Assembly (NCBI GenBank): GCA_022747635.1
Contig: JAKTNV010000003.1
Coordinates: 27,233,830-27,297,829, forward strand
DNA: 64,000 nucleotides
Origin: Hetaerina americana
Lineage: Eukaryota; Arthropoda; Insecta; Odonata; Calopterygidae
Direction: 5' to 3'
The notes under the pieces are model-generated. The model ran no database searches, was not told the DNA's origin, and worked only from the letters and a program-made list of their open reading frames with translations. Position numbers and translations under genes: made by a program. Within the stretch, counting starts at the first letter, position 1; each line of letters opens with the position of its first letter. Shown here in pieces: positions 53,776 through 64,000 of this stretch.

Positions 53776-56700
53776 CTTAGCCATTAGGTATGCATCTTAA
53801 TGAATAGTAGGATGTGATCGTGTTGTCGTATCGGCGAAATGTAATCGTCGCACTTACTAAAATTACGTGGGAGAAGTGAAACACTTTGACTTACTTGTAT
53901 CTTTGTACTTGTGTAATGTCTTTAGCATGTCTATTTTTCCTGCGTACCTTTCCGGTACCAATATAGGACGCATATTTCGTAAGTTTCCGATGAATGAGTA
54001 CTGTTGTAGTTACCGGCGAAGTACGTCACGACTGTTATCGTTTTTACAACTTCTTTGCCATGCATGATAAACCTGAAGTTTTTTGGATATTCACATATCA
54101 CTTTAAATCTTTACAAAGTCCCAAATTACGCCAAGTCATTTCCGAACAAAGGAGAAGCTCGTAAAACAGTATAAGGGAAGGAAAATTTCTTTAAACTCAT
54201 AAACACTAACATTTATCTTCATTTCGGTAAATCCATAAACACGGCCTAAAATTATTCATGGAATATTTCACAAAGCCCACAGCGTAGCAAACGATTAATT
54301 CACGATGAAATATAATGACTATCTCGAGATAAATAATATAAGTATAAAATAAATAAAATAAGATAGGAAAAATAACTTGATTGAATTGCTGGTAATATCA
54401 ATCTCCAGGGTTTTGATGATGTCTTCTAGCGGCATCTATGAACTACCTAATAATAAAAAAAACTTCATGAGGTACTTCTAAAAAGGAATTTCGGTAGAAA
54501 ATGTATTCCCAGTTTGCTTGAATTTACCATTTGCTTGAATAGCGGTGGGGCAGAAATTACCTCCCGTTTCATTTTTTATGGTAGCATTCTTTTTTACTTC
54601 GTGCCACATCTTCACTGTTGCGAGGTTTTTTTTCATTCGAAATCAGTAATTGTTAAATGTGGCAGTTGAATGTGTCCTCAATTCCTATATTTTAGTGGTC
54701 TTTTAAGATGGACATGACAAGGAAGTGATGTCTTTTTGGGTGATTAAAATAGCACCACAGCAGGACGGAGTGTGTATGCCAGAGAACAGGCTCAGTGGAC
54801 TTAACGAGGTGGTCAAGTTTCTCCTGGTATTGCCACCTGATCTCTTTCTTCTTCCTTCAAACTTTTCAATGTAATATTGGTGTAAGCATTCAAATTCGGT
54901 TGGCGCACGCATAATCTAATGGCGTCTGGAGCATGTAAATGAGTACTGCTAATACCCATGGAAATAGTTCTAATGTGACGCTTGTTGACCTTAAATGGGT
55001 GCTCTGAAATCCGTTTCAGATATCTCCGTTTAGAATGGCACTGTTCAAAGAAATCTTAACATAATTTATGCCTGGCAGAAACTGGGCTTCGTTCGTTATA
55101 CGACGCTCTGAGGTGTCAGATTGCTTGTCATACATAGAATTCCTTCCGGGCGAACATTTTCACATTTCCCTTATTCTCGGCGCGCATTGACTGTCCGCAG
55201 ACTTATGGAAATGATAGTGCATGGTATGTGCGTGTCTCCAAACTTCTCCCTCATTTTCTCAGGTTCACTTCGTCCCTCGACTCCCGCCGCCGATTGTCTC
55301 TCTTCTGGGGGCTCATCGTGATACCGCCCTGTCGCAGTCCAGCAGGAAGCGTTCTTATTTCGGCGTGCTGGGTGTTGTTTGATCCTTCAGTGGCGTCTCC
55401 ATAACTAGTTTTCCTCTGCCGCTTAATATCCGTGTAAACTGTTAATTTCGTCTGAAGGTGCGTCAGCTGGTATAACTCTTCTTCCGTTGCTCGGTGATTC
55501 CCTACGCAAAGCAAGGTCGCTTTATTTTTACTTCGAGAAAGTTTCCGGGCCGCTTCACCTCAGCCTCACTGTTTATTAGTAGTGTTCATTTGTGGAGAGT
55601 AGATCTTCGAGACCTTTATCTGTGGGATCTTGGGGGAAGATATGACTGGGCAAAGTCAACTTTCCCGTTTCCCCTCGAGCTCTATTGGCTATAAGCAACT
55701 CCTGTTCTTCCGTTTCAGATCTACTCTTATAAGGTGTGATCGATCGAGTATCAAGGTTTTCCTCTTCCCCCTTACCCACCATTCCCTTGGAGATAGTTAA
55801 ATAGGTTCTTTATTTATTTTTGCTAGCGCTAGTTAACTCGTTGGCCAGGTTTTTATGGTAGCGTATAGTCTGTCTGTTAACCGAGTTCAAGAGATGGGTG
55901 TCATGTAAAGCTGTTTAGGTTTTGTTCTCGGGACACCTGTTTTAGTTCAGGTGTGCCATAAGGAGATATCGTTTTTTAACGTAAGACTTAATAATTGCTA
56001 ATTTTGTTAAATTTAATCATAAGAGCCTGTGTGCTGGTGACCGATGAATTTGTTGAATGAGTGTTCTGAGAAGATGGAGTATCTTCGTAAGTGGTTGTTA
56101 TATTATTACTGCTAGCCCACCATGTAATGACAGGTTTTGGCTAGTATTTATGCCCTTACGGGCTGCTGGAACGCGTCTGAGAAATATATACGGTATATTT
56201 TATGCTCTAACACTATTGCTTTCGTTAGCTTATGCACGTATTTCCCATAGTCCCTTTTTCACTGATGGGAATATCCTTGTGCCTCGGTTCCCCCGCCTAA
56301 TCATGTTTTTGTTCTATTACAGCCTTCGGTATCCATCCGGCCACGTCTCAGTATCTCCTTCCTCCTCTATTTCCCTTACGTACCATCCAGCTCATTTTTC
56401 CGATCTTATCCTTATCCGCATCTTAAAAGCCACAAATCTTCGCCCAACTTGTTTCCTCAAAGGCTCTCGTTTAGCCACACGACGCAACTACATATTATGG
56501 TCTTCCAGTCAGAAAATAATATCTTTTTGTGTTACATTAGCTTCTTCCTTCTAAAGCCCTTCATCAGTCCCCTCTATTATCGCTACTTTGGCAAACGTTT
56601 TTTTTCCTGTCGTGCTATCCCTATGCCCGTTTTATACCCAAATATTGCTCCTTTTATGAGGATCTGTGGGCTCCGATTCCCTGTCATTTATTTTCATCCA

Positions 56701-59700
56701 ATATCCCGAGATGAAGCGATTTCCAGATGTTTTTAATTCCTCTGGTTTTTTAGCAACCGGCCCTGTATATCGGTTTGACATTTTATGCATATTCAAACAG
56801 TCTTTTCCCCTTCTCGTGCTATGCAATGCTTTTAAGGCTGTTAAGGTTAAATACCTTGTTTCACCCGCTCGGATCTCGATGTTGTGTGTGTTATCAGCAT
56901 TAATTTTGCATGGAAAAAGTAAATAAAAAGCTTAAGCTTTGTATTCCTCCATAGTATTTTTATATGGGTACTAACACTTAAATTATTTTTTTCACTGCTC
57001 AATTTTTATCATCTTTAATTTTAGTTTGAAGATTTGAATGAATATTTTCAGCCAGCCGCACTACGTCTATGTTTCCTCAAAAACCCTTTCCAATTTCTTC
57101 GTCGTCGTATGTAATGCTTTCGCATCTAGTAGCCTGCAAAACAGGTGTGAAAAAAGCAAGCCAGTTAGAGTTAGACGTATCGTAGAGTGTACGTGCATTT
57201 ACGTATGCACGCATTCAGTTTAGTTCCACGTAAAGTTATGGGATATAAGTAAAGGAAAAATTATTCTAAGCTCTATCTAGTTTAATTAGGAGTTTTTATT
57301 GTTTTCTAATCATCTGAAGCAGTAAATTATGCTTACAAATTATTTATTTTGATCCCCGTCGGAGTTTTATACGGCTTTCCATTATAAATGTGTACATGCA
57401 ATCCCAGATACGTCATATATATATGCCAAACATATAGTAGAGAATTAGATTGGCTTTCGAAATAGGAAAGAATTGTAATCTATGGCAGTGTTTATATTTT
57501 AATACTATCGTAATTCTCCATAAATATCCTCATCGAGTACCTTTGTCTTCATTTGCTTTCTGGGTCATCCAGCTCGAGATTATATTATTAGCTGCCGTAA
57601 AAAGATGGTATACGTTTCGCGGCGTAATAAGAATTTCAAAGTGAACGTTATGGTTAGCACTGTTTAACACATGGGTTTCTTTCTCTAATTCCAACCGTTT
57701 CATTCAATGCTGGCCAGCGGAACGGGTGTTTAGGCATGCGTCGTGTCGTTTTGGGGGGAGTAGGATAGGTGCCATCGGAAGTACGGGGAAATTTTCCCCC
57801 ACCCCACCATCCATCTACGCATGGGAAATCTTCAATGGGGTTTAGCTTGGGGGGAGGGGATCTGTGAAGGAGGAGTGTGGGATCGAGAGAGATTTGAACC
57901 ATCAGACAATGGGTCTGGGGAACAGGAAGTGGCATGAGGCAGCAACACCGGAGGATGACGCGGGAGTCGTAGTGTTACGGGAGGAAGTGAGAATAGACAA
58001 CGAAAAGGCCGTGATAATTTCATTTCCTGATACCATTGGATTTACAGTTTGGTCTAGTGCCGGCAGTATTTTATTCTTGTGTCTCGGCGTTGGCGATTGA
58101 ATCGTAATTCATGATTAATTACCTGATTAATTCATGATTGTAATACCTGAGCGTTGATCACAGATTGCAAAACTGCTTACAGTTTGCCCAAAATGTGAAC
58201 AATAACTCCAATATTCTATCTCGCTTTTATTTTTTATGCTCTTGTAGTTTTAAAATTTCTACCTCGAAAGAAAATCTCGATTAACTCGAGCCTCAAAGAT
58301 TGTGAACGGTCATTAATGATAATATTTAGAAGTTAGCATCGGAGTAAATTGTGCTGTATTAAAGACAATTTAACCATTCCATGGGCTCGTATTTAGGTTT
58401 TCAGTACTTCAGGTAGTATACTAATTGGAATGTTCATTTCATTTTTATTTTGTATGGGCCTGTAGACCCAATTGACGAATCATGCAAATCCATTGAGATG
58501 AGATTTGTTTGTAGGTCATGTTAATTAAGTGTTCTAAATAGGAAAGGTGGATTCTCATTTCATTTATTATTTTCGCATACAATTCAGTCGTCTGTTTCCC
58601 GGGGCTTTTGTTGAACCAGTTGTTCTGCTGACCTCAAAAACTTCATAATGGCAGGGATATCCGAGCCATGACTGCGGCTGTATTTACCTCATCATTACTT
58701 TTCCCGTGAATGTAAAATCTGGCCCATGAGTATTGGACACTTAATCTGTTTTTCCATGTGTTGATTGAATGCCGTATTTAACAGTTTTATACTTTGCCAG
58801 TAGTATTTTTTAAATATGTTAATGTGGAGAATTTCGCGTTTAGGTTACTAATTAAACTCAGTAATATTATAATGGACTAGGAAATACTCTTAAATACTCT
58901 GGCCATATCCACCTATGCTGTTGTCTTAGGAAATTTCTGATTGTGTGCGTAAATAATTTGAACGATTTTCTTTGAGGAAGAAAAACGCGCGCATGTTTTC
59001 TTACAAATCTATCTTAACCACAAAATTCGGAGACTAGTGGCTATTACACATTTTTTGAGCATACCCGAAAATAGATGCGTCTCCCAAAGTAGCTTGTGCG
59101 CCGAAAATGACCATGCTACGTCACTAATGAACCTTCTCGAAACTGAAGAATGAGAGACTTTTCTGGAATGCTTCTTTCATGATTTTTGCGCGGGGAACAA
59201 CGTTATAAATGCCATTAAATGTCTCTAAGGGATAACATCATATTTTGCTGTTTAAATGTAATCACTTAATGTGATTCGGACTGTTGGTGTTAAAAATTAC
59301 CCTATAGGTTTGACGCCATTATAGCCCCCGCGTAATAAGATTCAAGCAATATATTAAACAGCTGCATCAAACTCGCGACACCTGTCTTACGACACGATAT
59401 TAAGTATTCCACGATTTTTAGACTTCAGTGTACCGTTTGTTATCAAATACGTAGATCTATGTATATTGCCCCTGTTCATTCTGATGCGTATTTTCGCGGA
59501 CAGATCTACATCTATGAGCCCTTCTTGTGATATGGTGTTGCCGTTTTCCAATGGTTCCTAAATGAATATGATAATACTTTTCAGGTCTCAGTAATGAAAA
59601 CACTGTAATATACTTAAATACTTTATACTATTTCACTTAATTCTTTTCTGTTGTGTAAATCTTCGTTTTATATTACTGCCAACATGAGAAAATTCCCGTT

Positions 59701-62700
59701 GCCCGATACGCCGAAGTACACGACGGAACCCAGGGACTCAGTTTCATTTACCGTTTACATCCTTGAGGGCATATATTTTAAAATTATTCAATGAATATAT
59801 ATGTATACATATATATTTATTTATTTCGGATTCTCATCTTATTTCGCCAATCGGCGATTACATGTGCCAATAAAACATAGTGGGCATGAACAATCTTTAA
59901 CCCACAAGTTCTTGCTCATCTCGGATTACTATTTATATCCTTTCTAGGTTGTTTTCCAAATAATTTATGCCTAAAATTAAAATAATCTCTCATCCGCCTA
60001 TATTTCTTTTACCTCAAACTATTGGTATTTTGAGTGTTGAATGTTAATTATCAGTTTTTCTCGTCCAGCATGTTCAAAATATAATATGAACTGGAAAGTG
60101 GGTGGTTTATGCTCAGAATTACAAAAAAATATCTACGAAGCGCTTGGTAATGTTTTTTAAACTGGTAACAGAGGTATAATTTTCGGTTAACTTGGGAAAG
60201 AGCTCGGTAGTGGTTCAATAGTATAATATTAACATAGAAATATCGATAAACGTTCTGGAGAAATTCTTTTAAAAATGTGTGTACAGAATTCCCTTGGTAA
60301 TTCTGAAGAGATTTCAGACTTCTGAAGAGAGAAAATTAGAGCAGTTTTTAAAGAAATTTCAACACTATTTCCTAGGATTGTCGAGATTCCTGAAGGCGTA
60401 CAGTGAAGATTCCTTAAGGAATCTTTAAGAGGCTGCCGGAGGTTTTCCGTAAAAAAGACTTCGTGAGGCATTCGGTGGATACTCCTTAAGACCATCTGTA
60501 GAGTTTCCTTGATTATTAGTAAATTAAATTAATCAAAAATAAATATTAAAATGTTTATTTTTGAAATGCCACTTTATTAGCAAACATGAAAAGTAATAAA
60601 CACAATTTTAGACATCCGTGCTATATGGTACTCGTCGCTTTGTAATTTTCAAATAGTTGTCCCCACCCCTCCATTGCCTGTTCACAAAAAATCCAAACCA
60701 TTTTTGCTTCTATTCAGAGAAGTCAGGTACATGAAAAAACACGAGTAGTTTTGGAATTTCCCAACATGGTCTTCCAACGTCGAGTAACTTTCACCGAAAG
60801 TTGATGGAATTTTTAAATGTTGGATCTTGTTGGTAATTCAAGCATATCGGTATAATTTTTTTAATCTTATTGAATGTATCTGCAGTATTCAAACTTCTTG
60901 CGGAACGAAATCGAAAACGAAGTATATATGTAGATCTGGTCCAGTATTCTCTTACGTGAATTTCCGTTACAACTGCAGCTGCGACGGAGAACATCTCATG
61001 CGACGCAACATACAGGGTTCGTCTGGAAAATAAGTGTACTGACTTTGTCATTGTGATCAGAAACGGGAAGGTCATCCAAAATTAAACAACACGGATGTAA
61101 CCGGAAAGCAGCATTGTTGACATCGTGAAAGTTCTACTAGACATCATGTTTGTTTGTCCCTTTCAAGTAATTTAGGCCCTTTTAAATCCTCTGCATTGCC
61201 TATGGCTGTACGTAATGATATATCTATGATGAAGTATTTGTTTCTTTGGTCGATATGGAGTAATTAGAGTGAAAAATCTTGGATTATGATAACTCTATAA
61301 ACCTCTTCAAACGAAGGTATAATTAGCTCGGTCAAATTGGCACCTCATAAAATTCCGCCATCCTTTAAACTTTTTTCCAATTTACAATATGTGGGATAAT
61401 CATGGCTGCCCTTTACTTTGTTTGGAAAATACACAAATTCTGTAAAACGGAAATTAACATTGTTTTGGAAAACCTAGATTGTCAAAGAAATAAACTTTTA
61501 CTAGCTCGAAACATGTAGATTTGGGGCTTAAAATCATCAAATAATGTCGTCTTTGGTTGGATAGCACCCAAATGCTGATTCGTTTTACAGTTTGACATTT
61601 TGTAACTTATACAATATTACGGTACTCCGGCCGGTAGTTGTTTAATTAGAGGTTGGATTTACAACATCAGCTCTTAAAATATTGTCACTGAAATTTAATC
61701 CTGGGAACCTAGGTGTTTCGAAATCTAGAACTGCAGTATGTCAGGATTGTCCACAGGAAATAGAAACAAGCCCTTGAAGTGTCAGGTGTCGAATTTGGGC
61801 ACTCGGTATCTTATTCGTAATGATTTTTATAGCATTGCACTTTCTTAGGGCCGTTTTTTCCAGAATCCAGGTTGTGATCCGGAAGTTATTATTTGTATTA
61901 ATGGATGCGTAGAAAAGAGGGGTGAATTCCCCTTGTGAAAAAGGAAGAGGGTGGAAAATATTCTGAAATGAACTACAAATCTTAACCTTCTCATAGAGCC
62001 TCGGGAGGGTATTGTCGTAGGGTAGAGAAAGAGGGATGCCGGAACCTCCCGTGGGTACTGTGGGAAGGGTCTGAAACAATGCATCCAGGAAGTGTAGACA
62101 TCTGCATGTTTTCACATGGGGTATCTCAATATCTTTTGACTGATGCCATCTTTCCATCCCTGAGTCAAGCGTAAGAAAAATGTAATAACCTCGGGAAAGC
62201 CTCAACAAACTGCCAACTGGTCCGTGAAGCACTTGAGTGTGCGCGTATTAGACTCGACGATTTATGATATTCCTCGTTCCCATCCTCACAGATCGCAATT
62301 TAGAAACACTAACGCCGATATTATTAGTGTCTAACAACCAGCAGGACTTAGAGGAATCACATACTGCCATGTGCACATTTATAGAACTTGACATTGAAAA
62401 TTTATAATGATAAAAAGAACAGGTATCTGAACTTACTTGACATTTTCGTAGAAAATTCTCGCTCATAATCTGACTTTGAGAAAATCGTAAATGTCTGCCA
62501 ATCTAAAGATTTTTTTGCTCTCTTCTTTCATCATAAATATCTTGGGTAAAGAAATTGAAGCCATGTAATTGCGGTTTGCACGAGGAATGAAAATATTTCC
62601 GAAAAAGCGGCATGTCACCTTAGCGCGTTACATTTGATCTCATTTATCTGAATTTTGCGTTTTTTGTAGATTTTCGAACGCTGTCTCATTATTGATGTTT

Positions 62701-64000
62701 CTGTCAGTCATTTCCTAATGGATTGGATTGGATAATTGTTAATCTCGACTCCAGATATTACGGAATTAACTTTTAAATAGTCAACTCTGAACGAGTACCG
62801 AATTTGTGATCCATGGAAGAATATACTTCATCGGTGAAAAATGCTGACTCAAAACCAGAAATAAAAAAAAATCGTGGCGAGGGATCTCATTGTTCGTTTT
62901 TTTTGTTGTTGCTTCACGCCATGATATATCATTGTGCTTTATTATGCTAGTACTTTCCGACGAAGCGTTATTACGAGTTCATTCAAGGCTTTATGCCTGT
63001 TCAAAAGTAGGTTTCGGGTGGTTCCTAACGACTAGTTACTTCTAAGTATTGCGATACTTCTTCTTTCGTCAATTCTCCGTATCATCTGCCTGTCTTCATG
63101 TTGTATAAAAAGCCTTGGTGTTCCATCCTGCACCCCGCTTACTCAACGTTCTCCCCTCTATCGTGTGGCCTTCGGAATACCACCATCTTTCAATATTTCC
63201 TCCATCCACTTCCTCTACCAACGTTTTAGGATTTCTCCCAGTAGCTACCTATCAACTCTTTGCCGTCCCTCTTTAAAAGCCACTTCAATCATCCATTCTC
63301 TTCCACGCCCACTTCTAAAAATCTTCTTAATCTGCGCTCATCCTCCCCGCACCGTACCATATCTTTATACAGTGTACACGTAAATTAAACGTACATGCAC
63401 TGATTAATTGAGACTTGGTAAATATTTTAAGCTTAATCTTAATTAAAATCAATAGTCTCACCTCTAATGATTTTCAAAGGTGGTAGTATAACAGAAATGG
63501 TATTCGAGTAGTTGCATATATCCGTTTGCTTTGCATGAGGTTTTAGGGACCGCCTAGAGCATTTTTTCCAAATCAGTGGCGCCTATCTCCACACGCAGAC
63601 GTACGATCCCCTATGGGGGGCGAGGGGGCGATCTGTTTTGGGGAATAAGGGAAGGGAATAAGAAAATAAATGGTAGGGAGTAGAATTTCGACGGACGATG
63701 AGAATCGTGAGAATGAAGGAGTAAGGGAAAGAGGCAGCAATGCGTCCTGTGTGGCTGAGAAAGACGTGGTGGGGTGGGGGGACCACGCCTTGATGCTCTG
63801 AGCGTGCGCGCCACTGCTCCACGCGGTAACCTACCTATGATGAGGACATGGTATCGGTGCGCTTCGATGTTTTGGCTGCATTAGTATCCCTCAGCTGCAC
63901 TGCGTTTTGGTGGTACGAGATTGCCGAGTTGAAGTTCATGTGGTCGAGGGTCTGATCCCCGATTGATCGGGACGTTTGACGGTTGGTTTCGATTTTTTTC

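Larger units (their letters stand above)
48808..64000 (+). other. Pkn intron 2, to the right edge
   Basis: Starts with GTGAGA after exon 2. Over 15 kb with no further Pkn coding (no HR1b or kinase motifs in any frame I checked). It contains SINEs at 50285-50510, 50929-51140 and 53515-53775 and a C17 run. Regions 54700-56900 and 57650-58100 are richer in G+C and CpG and contain several overlapping open frames on both strands (up to 165 codons), none with recognisable motifs. At 63800-64000 a weak tRNA-like head (GGGTCTGATCCCCG near 63949) may begin another SINE cut by the window edge. Confidence 0.6.

Noticed and set aside
55121..55782. Cluster of open frames on both strands in CpG-rich sequence
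   Set aside because: Open frames on both strands are expected where stop codons are rarer. No coherent exon structure and no match to Pkn HR1b or kinase sequences.
56057..56554. 165-codon open frame on the plus strand in a GC-richer stretch of Pkn intron 2
   Set aside because: No domain or motif, composition rich in Phe/Ser/Leu/Arg as expected from pyrimidine-rich DNA, and overlapping open frames on both strands. No splice context supports it.
57654..57935. Pro/His-rich minus-strand frame and a B-box-like GGTTCAAATCTC
   Set aside because: The B-box-like part lacks a convincing A box and terminal duplication. The frame is a product of GC-rich simple sequence.
1..64000. CRISPR arrays, bacterial operons, rRNA or viral genomes
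   Set aside because: No regularly spaced repeats, no polycistronic prokaryotic arrangement and no rRNA-like blocks. All coding regions are split by spliceosomal introns.

Overview
The window is animal nuclear DNA, almost certainly from an insect. Genes are split by GT-AG introns, introns reach about 11 to 15 kb, and the background is AT-rich with many decayed retroelements. Parts of four conserved genes can be assembled exon by exon. A non-holometabolous insect with a large genome would fit, but the sequence does not settle the order.

Layout. (1) Minus strand, positions 5912 down to 1 and beyond the left edge: the 5' part of a gene for a protein with an N-terminal WW domain followed by a CUE-type ubiquitin-binding domain. 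(2) Plus strand 6428-9153: a complete seven-exon UCHL5 (UCH37) deubiquitinase gene of 333 codons, head to head with gene 1 across about 515 bp. (3) Plus strand 13321-35900: a complete eleven-exon COG6 gene of 631 codons with a polyadenylation signal just after it. (4) Plus strand from 37457: the first two coding exons of protein kinase N (Pkn). Its first intron is 10.9 kb and its second runs past the right edge.

Mobile DNA fills the introns. It includes a 5'-truncated Penelope-like element (1737-2440), a decayed mariner split by a LINE tail (3495-4354), a nearly intact 1,331-bp mariner with one frameshift (43779-45109), several Jockey/CR1-type LINE fragments in COG6 introns, 3' tails of a second LINE group, and tRNA-derived SINEs: one family with six recognisable copies, one full copy with an 11-bp target duplication nested in a LINE tail, and one with an ATTT-repeat tail.

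The observation most worth following is that four separate loci (about 2233, 15820, 27785-27905 and 29346) share a hammerhead-ribozyme-like arrangement: CTGATGA or a close variant, one unpaired base, a short stem-loop, then GAAA. Three of the four lie inside inverted-repeat elements. A second broad signal is a sharp change in CpG content close to the end of COG6: the COG6 body is strongly depleted in CpG and the Pkn side is not.

Genes 1 and 2 both concern ubiquitin, but nothing in the sequence shows that they work together beyond sharing an upstream region. COG6 (Golgi tethering) and Pkn (Rho-effector kinase) are independent genes. No operons, CRISPR arrays or prokaryotic features are present.
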